Notes under the pieces: model-generated | The model's input: only the letters and a program-made list of their open reading frames with translations | Told to the model about the DNA's origin: nothing | The model's database searches: none | Assembly (NCBI GenBank): GCA_022511055.1 | Contig: JAFLSH010000165.1 | Coordinates: forward strand, 1 to 6,895 | Direction of reading: 5' to 3' | DNA length: 6,895 nt | DNA from: Prevotella sp. | GTDB taxonomy: Bacteria; Bacteroidota; Bacteroidia; Bacteroidales; Bacteroidaceae | Translations under genes and position numbers: made by a program | In this document: piece after piece, positions 1-6,838 of the stretch | Layout: each line of letters opens with the position of its first letter | Numbering within the stretch: the first letter of the stretch is position 1

Positions 1-888
1 CTGCACGGCAAGTCGTTCATTCCGCTGATTATGGGCTTCGGCTGCAACGTGCCCGCAGTCATGGCCACCCGCACCATAGAGAGCCGCCGCTCAAGGCTGC
101 TGACCATGCTGGTGCTGCCGTTCATGTCGTGTTCGGCCCGGCTGCCTATCTATGTCATGATTGTCGGCACGTTCTTTTCTGTGCAGTATCGGTCGTTGGC
201 GTTGCTCTCGCTCTATGCGGTGGGCATACTGATGGCGGTGGTGGCGAGCCGCGTGTTCTCTCACTTTCTGATAAAAGGCGAAGACACGCCTTTCGTGATG
301 GAGCTGCCGCCTTACCGCTGGCCGACGGCGAAGGCCATTGGGCGGCACACGTGGGGCAAGGGCAGGGAATATCTGAAAAAGATGGGCGGCATCATTCTCG
401 TGGCCAGCATTATTGTCTGGGCTTTGGGCTATTTCCCGCACAACCCCGCGCTTAGTCCGCAAGAACAGCAGGAACAGTCATTCATAGGCCGCATGGGCAA
501 GGCCATTGAGCCGGTGTTCAGTCCGCAGGGTTTCAACTGGAAGCTCGATGTGAGCCTGATAGCCGGCGTGGGTGCCAAGGAGATTGTGGCATCGACCATG
601 GGTGTACTCTATGCCGCCGATGGCACGTTTGGCAATGACGACTCGTTTGGCGATGACCCCATTAAGTACACCCGCCTGCGGCAGCAGATGCTCGGCGAGG
701 GCATTACGCCGTTAGTGGCATACGCCTATCTGCTTTTCATACTTCTCTACTTCCCCTGTATTGCCACCATTGTGGCTATCAAGAACGAGACGGGCTCCTG
801 GCGCTGGGCGCTGTTTGCCGCCAGCTATACCACGGGCGTGGCGTGGGTTGTATCGGCGCTTGTAGTGCAGTTGGGCAGCCTATTATGA
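1..888 (+). CDS. feoB: Ferrous iron transporter FeoB, C-terminal part (5' end outside window)
   Basis: FeoB is the inner-membrane Fe(II) uptake protein with an N-terminal GTPase domain and a C-terminal membrane channel. Only the last 295 residues are visible; the reading frame is open from base 1, so the start and the G domain lie upstream. Residues below are counted from base 1. The second half of the Gate/FeoB_C region is clear: GFGCNVPA at 12-19 followed by MATRT, FMSCSARLP at 41-49, GVGAKEIVAS at 189-198, and a late FPC at 251-253. These conserved cysteine-containing membrane motifs are hallmarks of FeoB. Hydrophobic segments lie near 50-85, 129-145, 238-260 and 270-292, separated by a polar loop with acidic stretches near 207-222. 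The frame ends in TGA with no truncation or frameshift. No convincing terminator follows. Bacteroidetes FeoB proteins are often fused to FeoA, which cannot be checked here. The family call is very secure. Confidence 0.97.
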   Translation: MHGKSFIPLIMGFGCNVPAVMATRTIESRRSRLLTMLVLPFMSCSARLPIYVMIVGTFFSVQYRSLALLSLYAVGILMAVVASRVFSHFLIKGEDTPFVMELPPYRWPTAKAIGRHTWGKGREYLKKMGGIILVASIIVWALGYFPHNPALSPQEQQEQSFIGRMGKAIEPVFSPQGFNWKLDVSLIAGVGAKEIVASTMGVLYAADGTFGNDDSFGDDPIKYTRLRQQMLGEGITPLVAYAYLLFILLYFPCIATIVAIKNETGSWRWALFAASYTTGVAWVVSALVVQLGSLL

Positions 889-905
889 GGGTACAATCCC
901 CGTTA

Positions 906-935
906 TGATACATTTTCAATAGTATCTGATACATT
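906..935. promoter_or_regulatory. Direct repeat TGATACATT x2 with embedded palindrome; candidate regulator-binding site
   Basis: TGATACATT occurs at 906-914 and again at 927-935, an exact 21-base period (two helical turns). The core GATAC is present three times: 907-911, inverted at 922-926 and 928-932. The last two form the palindrome GTATC-T-GATAC at 922-932. The block ends just upstream of where the -33 region of the GH8 promoter should be, a typical activator position. Direct repeats with 21-base spacing suit AraC-type DNA-binding domains, including those of hybrid two-component regulators that control glycan genes in Bacteroidetes. The repeat is observed; its function and the regulator type are inferred. 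Confidence 0.4.
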
Positions 936-940
936 CAGAG

Positions 941-971
941 CGTGTCGTGTGGCGATTTTTGTGTAATTTTG
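941..971 (+). promoter_or_regulatory. Probable Bacteroidetes promoter for the GH8 gene (good -7, weak -33)
   Basis: TAATTTTG at 964-971 matches the Bacteroidetes primary-sigma -7 consensus TAnnTTTG. No good TTTG/TTG -33 element lies 19-21 bases upstream; the sequence there (around 939-945) reads AGCGTGT. A start of transcription a few bases after 971 would give a leader of roughly 20-25 bases before the ATG at 1001. A weak -33 box combined with the repeat just upstream suggests an activator-dependent promoter, which is inference. Confidence 0.55.
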
Positions 972-1000
972 CAATCGTTAAACCAATAATTGCAAGGACA

Positions 1001-2320
1001 ATGAAGAAAACAATCGCTATCGTAGCCATGCTGACCGTGGTAGAGACCATATTAGCCTGGACACCTTGGACAAAGGGTGGGTTTGAGACCGGGAAGTACC
1101 GTAACGTGTTCGTTGAGATGGGCTATAAGCCTGCCGATGTAGAAAACAAGCTGACCGAAGTGTTCAACGATGTGTTCCGCGGGCCGAACAAAGTTTATTT
1201 TGAGGTGGGCGACACGATGGCCTACGTTTCTGACATTAAGAATCATGATGCGCGCACCGAGGGTATGAGCTACGGCATGATGATTGCCGTGCAGATGAAT
1301 GAGAAAGACATCTTCGACCGCCTGTGGCGCTGGAGCAAGAAGTACATGCAGCACCAGTCAGGCCCGCGTGAGGGCTATTTTGCATGGAGTTGCAAGACCG
1401 ATGGCACGCGCAACTCCGAAGGAGCGGCTTCTGACGGGGAATTGTATTTCGTGACTGCCCTTATCTTTGCCTCCAACCGCTGGGGCAACGATACCGGCAT
1501 CAATTACAAGGCAGAGGCGCGCCGCATCTTGGACTGCACCATGCCGCGCGAGGTGGAGTCTGGTCAGCAGGGCGGGCCGATGGGCGGGCCGTTTGGCCAG
1601 CAGCAAGGCCCTTCGAAGATGTATCTCATTGACCCGGAGACAAAGCTGATAACCTTCACGCCAGATGGCTTCGGCCAGCGTTTTACCGACCCTTCCTACC
1701 ATATCCCCGCTTTCTATGAGGTGTGGGCCAAGTGGGCCGACGACGGGCGCGCGGACTACTGGCTCGAGTGCGCAGCCAAGAGCCGCGAGTTTATGCACAA
1801 AGCCACTCACCCCGAGACGGGTCTTAATCCTGACATGTGCCAGTATGACGGCTCGCTCATGGCCGGCTTCGGAGGACGCCGTAACGGCGGGTCTAACTTC
1901 CGCTACGACTCGTGGCGCGTGCCTATGAACATGGCGCTCGACTACGAGTGGAGCTGTGCCGACCGTGAGTGGCAGCAGCAGTACGGTGAACGCATTCAGA
2001 ACTTCTTCTACAGCCAGGGTGTTGACAAGTTTGTCGACCAATACCGCATTGACGGCACGCTCCCTGAGGACAATGAGATTTTGCAGGCAGGCGGTTTCCG
2101 CAAGCTGCGCCACAGCATCGGCCTGGTAGCCACCACGGCGGCGGCTTCGGTCATGTGTTCGCACGACAAGAGCAAGGAGTTTGTCGATGCGCTGTGGAAC
2201 GCCCGCCACGAGCCGTTTGAGGATGGCTATTTCGATGCCTACTACGATGGGCTGCTCCGCCTTTTTGCTTTCATGCACCTCAGCGGCCACTACCGTGTCA
2301 TACCGCCCGCTGCGCACTGA
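1001..2320 (+). CDS. Secreted glycoside hydrolase family 8, Rex-like exo-oligoxylanase
   Basis: Probable GH8 inverting hydrolase of 439 residues. By recalled similarity it is nearest to reducing-end xylose-releasing exo-oligoxylanases (Rex), which remove xylose from the reducing end of xylo-oligosaccharides. The start is the ATG at 1001. An in-frame GTG at 947 is rejected because it lies upstream of the -7 box at 964-971. Residues 1-19 look like a type I signal peptide (KK, hydrophobic core, Ala19) without a lipobox, so export to the periplasm is likely. GH8 landmarks are TEGMSYGMM with likely general acid Glu87, SDGELYF with Asp145, DPSYHIPAFYE at 230-240, and YDSWRVPMN with likely general base Asp303. 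A Gly/Gln/Pro-rich insert spans about 188-204. The Rex loop region reads LRHSIGLVAT (369-378), keeping a His but not the recalled Leu-His-Pro. The gene stands alone, with no SusC/SusD or other glycosidase beside it in the window. GH8 is secure; the Rex specificity is moderate, and endoxylanase or endoglucanase activity remains possible. Confidence 0.88.
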   Translation: MKKTIAIVAMLTVVETILAWTPWTKGGFETGKYRNVFVEMGYKPADVENKLTEVFNDVFRGPNKVYFEVGDTMAYVSDIKNHDARTEGMSYGMMIAVQMNEKDIFDRLWRWSKKYMQHQSGPREGYFAWSCKTDGTRNSEGAASDGELYFVTALIFASNRWGNDTGINYKAEARRILDCTMPREVESGQQGGPMGGPFGQQQGPSKMYLIDPETKLITFTPDGFGQRFTDPSYHIPAFYEVWAKWADDGRADYWLECAAKSREFMHKATHPETGLNPDMCQYDGSLMAGFGGRRNGGSNFRYDSWRVPMNMALDYEWSCADREWQQQYGERIQNFFYSQGVDKFVDQYRIDGTLPEDNEILQAGGFRKLRHSIGLVATTAAASVMCSHDKSKEFVDALWNARHEPFEDGYFDAYYDGLLRLFAFMHLSGHYRVIPPAAH

Positions 2321-2362
2321 CCCTTGGCGGTTGCAGTCTTGCCCCTGACAGGGCATAGTTGG

Positions 2363-2400
2363 AAGGGTAATTTGCTGAAAAGTCAGCAAATTACCCTTTT
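2363..2400 (+). terminator. Rho-independent terminator after the GH8 gene
   Basis: A perfect 16-bp inverted repeat has arms at 2363-2378 and 2383-2398 with a 4-base loop (AAAG, 2379-2382). The right arm runs into TTTT at 2397-2400, then CT. It lies 42 bases after the GH8 stop codon. A smaller hairpin precedes it (TGCCC 2340-2344 with GGGCA 2351-2355). The structure separates the GH8 unit from the ilv promoter about 45 bases downstream. The opposite strand has no T tract after the stem, so termination is expected mainly on the + strand. Confidence 0.85.
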
Positions 2401-2444
2401 CTGGTAACAAATTCGTAGTTTTCCGCAAAAATATGCTTGAATTT

Positions 2445-2476
2445 GTTGGCTATTTGGGGAATTTGGAGTACCTTTG
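2445..2476 (+). promoter_or_regulatory. Bacteroidetes promoter for ilvDBN
   Basis: TTG at 2446-2448 (GTTG from 2445) is followed by exactly 20 bases and then TACCTTTG at 2469-2476. This matches the Bacteroidetes consensus of TTTG, 19-21 bases, TAnnTTTG. Transcription would begin a few bases after 2476, giving a leader of about 60 bases before the ilvD ATG at 2546. That leader shows no leader peptide rich in branched-chain codons and no attenuator-like hairpin pair. GAATTTG also occurs twice around the -33 region (2439-2445 and 2459-2465), of unknown meaning. Confidence 0.8.
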
Positions 2477-2545
2477 CCGCCTGAAATTCGTTTCACCAGT
2501 ATTGTCAAGAGAATATTTAAGAAAAACAAACAGGATACATTAGTT

Positions 2546-4348
2546 ATGAAACATCAGTTACGAAGTGCAGTGTGTACGGAAGGCAGGCGCATGGCAGGTG
2601 CCAGGGCGCTCTGGGTGGCTACGGGCATGAAGCCCGAGCAGTTCGGGAAGCCGATTATTGCCATAGTCAATTCCTTTACCCAGTTTGTGCCGGGTCATAC
2701 CCATCTGCACGAGATAGGTCAGATTGTGCGTGAGGAAATAGAGAAGATGGGCTGCTATGCAGCAGAGTTCAACACGATAGCCATTGACGATGGCATTGCC
2801 ATGGGGCATGACGGCATGCTCTACTCGCTGCCCAGCCGCGATATTATTGCAGACTCCGTGGAATACATGGTCAATGCCCATAAGGCCGATGCCATGATTT
2901 GCATTTCCAACTGCGACAAGATTACTCCCGGCATGCTCATGGCTTCCATGCGCCTGAACATTCCGACCGTCTTCTGCTCAGGTGGCCCGATGGAGGCCGG
3001 GCGCTGGCGCGGCGAGAATGTCGACCTGATTACCGCCATGGTAAAAGGCGCAGATGCCAGCGTTAGCGATGAAGACGTGCAGGAGCTGGAGCGTTGCATT
3101 TGCCCCGGCTGCGGCTCTTGCTCGGGCATGTTCACCGCCAACTCCATGAACTCGCTGACGGAGGCCATCGGCCTGTCACTGCCGGGCAACGGCACCATCT
3201 TGGCTACCCATACCCAGCGCATTGAGCTGTTCAGGCAGGCCGCCCGCCAGGTGGTGAAGAACGCCTTGGCCTACTATGAAGACGGTGACGAAAGCGTATT
3301 GCCCCGTGCCATAGCTACCCGCAAGGCTTTCCTGAACGCCATGACACTCGACATTGCCATGGGCGGCTCTACCAACACCGTACTCCATTTGCTGGCAGTG
3401 GCTCAGGAGGCTGGTGTCAACTTCACCATGAGCGACATCGACGCGCTGAGCCGCAAGACCCCCTGTCTCTGCAAGTTGGCGCCGAACACCCAGAAATACT
3501 CCGTACAGGAGTGTGGGCGCGCCGGCGGCATTCTTGGTATCATGAACGAACTGGACAAGGGCGGCCTCATTGACAGCTCTGCCATTCGCGTTGACGGACA
3601 GACATTGGGCGAGGCCCTGAAGAAATATGACATTACTGGCACTCAGGTTGATGCCGATGCCAACCGCATCTACCAGGCAGCCCCCGGCCACCGTTTCTCC
3701 ACGAAGATGGGCTCTCAGTCTGAGGAGTGGGGCACGCTCGACACCGACCGTGCCGGCGGCTGCATTCGCGACATGGCCCACGCCTACACCAAAGACGGCG
3801 GACTGGCCGTGCTTTTCGGCAACATAGCCCAGGACGGCTGTGTGGTGAAGACTGCCGGCGTAGACGAGAGCATCTGGCACTTTGAGGGGCCGGCCGTTGT
3901 GTTCGACTCTCAGGAAGATGCCTGCGAAGGCATTCTCAGCGGCAGGGTGAAGAGCGGCGACTGTGTGGTCATTACGCACGAAGGCCCCAAGGGCGGCCCC
4001 GGCATGCAGGAGATGCTCTATCCCACCTCTTACATCAAGTCCATGCATCTGGGCAAGGAGTGCGCCCTGATTACCGACGGCCGCTTCTCGGGCGGCACGA
4101 GCGGACTGAGCATCGGCCACGTGTCGCCAGAGGCTGCAAGCGGCGGCAATATCGGCAAGATAAAGGATGGCGACATTATTGTGATTGACATTCCCAGCCG
4201 CACCATCAGCGTGAAGCTCTCTGACGAGGAGCTGGCCGCACGGCCGCAGCAGCCGCTGAAGCGCAACCGCGTGGTGTCGAAGGCCCTGCGCGCCTACGCC
4301 CAGAGTGTTTCGAGCGCAGACAAGGGAGGAGTGAGGATTATTGACTAA
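2546..4348 (+). CDS. ilvD: Dihydroxy-acid dehydratase IlvD
   Basis: This cytoplasmic Fe-S enzyme dehydrates 2,3-dihydroxy-isovalerate and 2,3-dihydroxy-3-methylvalerate to the 2-keto acids that precede valine, leucine and isoleucine. The protein is 600 residues, close to the roughly 616 of E. coli IlvD, and reads nearly collinear with it. Visible motifs are VNSFTQFVPGH (41-51), DDGIAMGH (81-88; Mg-binding region), SNCDKITPGM (121-130; cluster Cys123 and Lys125), CPGCGSCSGMFTANS (186-200; cluster Cys186, further Cys189 and Cys192), MGGSTNTVLH (272-281) and DGRFSGGTSG (511-520; proposed catalytic Ser515). The NSFTQF stretch has no cysteine, as in the E. coli-type enzyme. The ATG at 2546 is chosen because the only upstream in-frame alternative, TTG at 2474, lies inside the -7 promoter box and would add a lysine-rich tail not usual in the family. 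It is the first gene of an ilvDBN cluster, 68 bases before ilvB. Confidence 0.98.
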   Translation: MKHQLRSAVCTEGRRMAGARALWVATGMKPEQFGKPIIAIVNSFTQFVPGHTHLHEIGQIVREEIEKMGCYAAEFNTIAIDDGIAMGHDGMLYSLPSRDIIADSVEYMVNAHKADAMICISNCDKITPGMLMASMRLNIPTVFCSGGPMEAGRWRGENVDLITAMVKGADASVSDEDVQELERCICPGCGSCSGMFTANSMNSLTEAIGLSLPGNGTILATHTQRIELFRQAARQVVKNALAYYEDGDESVLPRAIATRKAFLNAMTLDIAMGGSTNTVLHLLAVAQEAGVNFTMSDIDALSRKTPCLCKLAPNTQKYSVQECGRAGGILGIMNELDKGGLIDSSAIRVDGQTLGEALKKYDITGTQVDADANRIYQAAPGHRFSTKMGSQSEEWGTLDTDRAGGCIRDMAHAYTKDGGLAVLFGNIAQDGCVVKTAGVDESIWHFEGPAVVFDSQEDACEGILSGRVKSGDCVVITHEGPKGGPGMQEMLYPTSYIKSMHLGKECALITDGRFSGGTSGLSIGHVSPEAASGGNIGKIKDGDIIVIDIPSRTISVKLSDEELAARPQQPLKRNRVVSKALRAYAQSVSSADKGGVRIID

Positions 4349-4362
4349 AAAACATTAGGAGC

Positions 4363-4381
4363 GGCGGGGCATACCCCTGCC
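4363..4381 (+). other. Small G+C-rich hairpin in the ilvD-ilvB spacer
   Basis: GGC (4363-4365) plus GGGG (4366-4369) can pair with CCCC (4374-4377) plus GCC (4379-4381), leaving a CATA loop and one bulged T at 4378. No T tract follows, so it is unlikely to terminate transcription. It could act in mRNA processing or stability between ilvD and ilvB, or be chance in G+C-rich DNA. An AGGAG at 4357-4361 just before it is too far from the ilvB start to be its ribosome binding site. Confidence 0.3.
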
Positions 4382-4416
4382 TGCCGTTCCGTTGCTACCA
4401 AAACGCTTTGAAGAGA

Positions 4417-6126
4417 ATGAGCGAGAAGATAACAGGAAGCGAGGCGCTGATGCTGGCGCTGAAGAACGAAGGAGTAAAAACCATCTTTGGCTATCCGGGC
4501 GGCAGCATTATGCCTGTCTACGATGCGCTTTACGACTACACGCGTGGCCAGAAGAAGGTGTTCGACCACATTCTGGTGCGCCACGAGCAGGCCGCCGCTC
4601 ATGCAGCCGAGGGCTATGCCCGCGTCTCCGGGCGAGTGGGCGTGGCGCTGGTGACCAGCGGCCCCGGAGCCACCAACACGCTGACCGGCGTGGCCGATGC
4701 CATGCTCGACTCAACGCCGATAGTGGTCATAGCGGGTCAGGTGCCCATTACCGCACTGGGTACTGATGCGTTCCAGGAGGTTGACCTTGTGGGCTTGGCA
4801 CAGCCGATAGCAAAATGGAGCTACCAGATTCGCCATGCCGAGGACATTGCCTGGGCGGTGAGCCGTGCGTTCTACATAGCCCGTAGCGGCCGGCCCGGCC
4901 CCGTGGTGCTTGACTTCCCGAAGAATGCGCAGACCGCGCTGGTTGAGTTCAAGCCGCAGAAGGTGGACTTTGTCCGCTCATACGTGGCCTATCCCAAACT
5001 TGACGAGGCCGCTGTCCGCAGGGCCGCCGAGCTTATCAACCAGGCCAAGAAGCCTATGGCACTGGTAGGGCAGGGAGTCGAGCTGGGCCATGCCCAGGGC
5101 GAGCTGCTCAAGTTCCTTGAGAAAGCCGACATTCCCGCCGGCAGGACCATGCTGGGGCTTTCCGCGCTTCCCAGCACCCACCCCCTGAACGTGGGCATGC
5201 TTGGCATGCACGGCAACTATGCCCCCAACCTGAAGGAACAGGAGTGCGACGTACTCATAGCCATTGGCATGCGCTTCAGCGACCGCGTGACGGGCAACAC
5301 CAGCACCTATGCCAAGCAGGCAAAGGTGATTCACCTTGACATTGACCCGAGCGAGATAGACAAGAACGTGAAGGCCGACGTGGCGGTGGTGGCTGACTGC
5401 AAGGAATCGCTGCCGGCCATTACGGCACTGCTTCAGCCGGCCGACCACACCGAGTGGCGCGAGTCGTTTGTGCCCTTGGCTGCCAAGGAGCGCGAGAAGG
5501 TGATTGAGCCTGCCATTCATCCGCAGGAAGGCCCTCTGCTGATGGGCGAGGTGGTCAATGCCGTGGCCGAGGCCACCCAGGGCGATGCCGTTCTTGTGAC
5601 CGATGTGGGTCAGAATCAGCTGTTTGCCACCAGATACTTCAAGTATCCCAAGAACCGCAGCATCTGCACCAGCGGCGGCTTGGGCACCATGGGCTACGGC
5701 ATGCCCGCAGCCATTGGCGCCACCTTTGCCACCGACCGCACCGTGTGCTGCTTCATGGGCGACGGCGGTTTCCAGATGTGCATCGAGGAGCTTGGCACCA
5801 TCATGGAGCAGCAGGCGCCGGTCAAGATGATACTCATGAACAACAACTATCTTGGCAATGTCCGCCAGTGGCAGGACATGTTCTGGAAGCGGCGCAAGTC
5901 TTTCACCCGCATGATGAATCCGTGCTACGAACTCATAGCCCGCGGCTACAACATTCCCTACGAGGCGGTTACGGAGCGCGAGCATCTGGCGGCGGCCGTG
6001 CAGCGGATGCTGGACACCAAGGGGCCGTACATCTTAGAGTGCGCCATTCGCGAAGACGACAACGTGCTGCCGATGACCCCGCCGGGCATGGATGTTGACA
6101 ACATGATGCTGGAAGTGAGTGTCTGA
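4417..6126 (+). CDS. ilvB: Acetohydroxyacid synthase (acetolactate synthase) large subunit
   Basis: This ThDP-dependent catalytic subunit condenses pyruvate with pyruvate or 2-ketobutyrate, the first common step of branched-chain amino acid synthesis. From the ATG at 4417 it has 569 residues, normal for the family. The three domains are seen in order. The PYR domain has GYPGGSIMPVYDAL (25-38), catalytic Glu57 in RHEQ, SGPGATNT (81-88) and TDAFQEVD (116-123). The central domain has VGQGVELG and the later HLDIDPSEI stretch. The PP domain has GDGGFQ (448-453) followed about 26 residues later by NNNYLGNVRQWQ (475-486), the metal-ThDP motif and the conserved QWQ. An in-frame TTG at 4408 would add only three residues (M-K-R); neither start has a clear Shine-Dalgarno, and ATG is preferred. 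The gene lies 68 bases after ilvD and 58 bases before ilvN, consistent with one transcript. The QWQ residues and cofactor motifs support anabolic AHAS rather than catabolic AlsS or another ThDP enzyme. Confidence 0.97.
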   Translation: MSEKITGSEALMLALKNEGVKTIFGYPGGSIMPVYDALYDYTRGQKKVFDHILVRHEQAAAHAAEGYARVSGRVGVALVTSGPGATNTLTGVADAMLDSTPIVVIAGQVPITALGTDAFQEVDLVGLAQPIAKWSYQIRHAEDIAWAVSRAFYIARSGRPGPVVLDFPKNAQTALVEFKPQKVDFVRSYVAYPKLDEAAVRRAAELINQAKKPMALVGQGVELGHAQGELLKFLEKADIPAGRTMLGLSALPSTHPLNVGMLGMHGNYAPNLKEQECDVLIAIGMRFSDRVTGNTSTYAKQAKVIHLDIDPSEIDKNVKADVAVVADCKESLPAITALLQPADHTEWRESFVPLAAKEREKVIEPAIHPQEGPLLMGEVVNAVAEATQGDAVLVTDVGQNQLFATRYFKYPKNRSICTSGGLGTMGYGMPAAIGATFATDRTVCCFMGDGGFQMCIEELGTIMEQQAPVKMILMNNNYLGNVRQWQDMFWKRRKSFTRMMNPCYELIARGYNIPYEAVTEREHLAAAVQRMLDTKGPYILECAIREDDNVLPMTPPGMDVDNMMLEVSV

Positions 6127-6184
6127 TGCGCACCCGCCACGTATCACCCTATAACCCCCATATATCCATTTTCCTGATTTTGAA

Positions 6185-6727
6185 ATGACAGAAGAAAAGA
6201 AACTATACACCCTGCTGGTCTATTCAGAGAATATCGCAGGTATATTAAACCAGATAACCGCCGTGTTCACCCGCCGGCAGGTAAACATTGAGAGCCTGAA
6301 CGTGTCGGCTTCCAGCATTCCCGCCGTTCACAAGTACACCATTACGGCGTGGAGCGACGAAGACCAGATAGTGAAAATCACGCGCCAGATAGAGAAGAAG
6401 ATAGACGTTGTGAAGGCCAACTATTACACTGACGACCAGCTGTTTATCCGCGAGACGGGGCTATACAAGCTGTCGACGGAGATGGTGCTTGGCAATCCCG
6501 AAATCTCCCGTGTTGTTCGCCGCTTCGAGGCCAGCATCACCGAGGTAAACCCCACCTATGTCATTGTCATGAAGCACGGTGTGACGGAGCAAATCATCTC
6601 CCTCTACCGCGCCCTCGACGAGTTCGGCTGTGTGCTTCAGTACACGCGCTCGGGGCGCATCGCCGTGACACGCGGCACACAGGAAGAGGTCAGCAAGTTC
6701 CTTGAACAGCGCGAGCAAAACCACTAA
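6185..6727 (+). CDS. ilvN: Acetohydroxyacid synthase small (regulatory) subunit
   Basis: This regulatory partner of IlvB stimulates catalysis and gives feedback control. It has 180 residues, slightly longer than E. coli IlvH (about 163), as is usual in Bacteroidetes. An N-terminal ACT domain spans about residues 7-78, with the family segment ENIAGILNQI at 15-24 and VNIESL at 33-38. Gly19 and Asn34 match, by alignment from memory with IlvH, positions where mutation gives valine resistance, so valine feedback is probably retained (inference). The C-terminal AHAS small-subunit domain follows from about residue 90 and includes TEVNPTYVIVMKHG and an ARSGVVGLSRG-like YTRSGRIAVTRG. The ATG at 6185 follows an A+T-rich, SD-poor spacer of 58 bases. 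Symbol ilvN is used; ilvH would be equally acceptable. The gene is intact, and no ilvC or acyl-ACP thioesterase gene follows it, unlike the arrangement I recall for several Bacteroides. Confidence 0.96.
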   Translation: MTEEKKLYTLLVYSENIAGILNQITAVFTRRQVNIESLNVSASSIPAVHKYTITAWSDEDQIVKITRQIEKKIDVVKANYYTDDQLFIRETGLYKLSTEMVLGNPEISRVVRRFEASITEVNPTYVIVMKHGVTEQIISLYRALDEFGCVLQYTRSGRIAVTRGTQEEVSKFLEQREQNH

Positions 6728-6728
6728 A

Positions 6729-6763
6729 AAAACTGCGATTGCGGTGTAAAAACACTTAGTTTT
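6729..6763 (+). terminator. Weak candidate terminator after ilvN
   Basis: AAAACT (6729-6734) can pair with AGTTTT (6758-6763). Within it, GTGT (6744-6747) pairs with ACAC (6752-6755) around an AAAA loop. The inner and outer helices are separated by an asymmetric unpaired region, so the fold is weak, although it ends in a T-rich stretch. It sits two bases after the ilvN stop codon and just before a promoter, the right place for a terminator. Read-through is quite possible. Confidence 0.3.
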
Positions 6764-6764
6764 C

Positions 6765-6797
6765 TTGGCCGTATCGCGAAATATCTGTATCTTTTTG
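6765..6797 (+). promoter_or_regulatory. Bacteroidetes promoter for the downstream partial gene
   Basis: TTG at 6765-6767 is followed by 20 bases and then TATCTTTT at 6788-6795 (continuing TG). That is seven of eight matches to TAnnTTTG once the two free positions are allowed, and it has ideal spacing. Transcription would start near 6803, leaving an A-rich leader of about 35 bases before the ATG at 6839. Its presence indicates that the gene after ilvN is a separate transcription unit. Confidence 0.65.
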
Positions 6798-6838
6798 TAT
6801 AACGAGAGAACAAGAATATTATTAGTAAAACAAATAAA

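Noticed and set aside
129..455. Plus-strand open frame of 108 codons inside feoB in another frame
   Set aside because: It overlaps conserved FeoB membrane motifs in the correct frame, and its translation is unlike any family I recognise.
889..900. GGG/CCC mini-hairpin after feoB as a terminator
   Set aside because: It has only three base pairs and no following T tract, so it is too weak to support.
947..1000. Possible earlier GTG start of the GH8 protein
   Set aside because: It lies upstream of the -7 promoter box (964-971), and it would bury the signal peptide that begins naturally at the ATG at 1001.
1358..2428. Long minus-strand open frame of 356 codons opposite the GH8 gene, running over its terminator
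   Set aside because: It is a shadow of a G+C-rich gene with clear GH8 catalytic motifs. Its translation shows no recognisable family and it covers the terminator hairpin.
2474..2545. Possible earlier TTG start of IlvD
   Set aside because: The codon is part of the TACCTTTG promoter box. The family N terminus starts at the ATG at 2546 and aligns with E. coli IlvD from there.
3176..4120. Minus-strand open frame of 314 codons opposite ilvD
   Set aside because: It lies entirely within a clearly coding ilvD region. Its Ala/His/Gly/Val-rich composition is typical of antisense frames, and no promoter was seen for it.
4349..4416. Small gene or attenuator between ilvD and ilvB
   Set aside because: There is no ATG-initiated frame of useful length. 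The single hairpin lacks a T tract and the AGGAG has no start codon after it at usable spacing.
4978..5985. Minus-strand open frame of 335 codons opposite ilvB
   Set aside because: It is an antisense shadow of ilvB, His/Ala/Gly-rich with no domain recognised.
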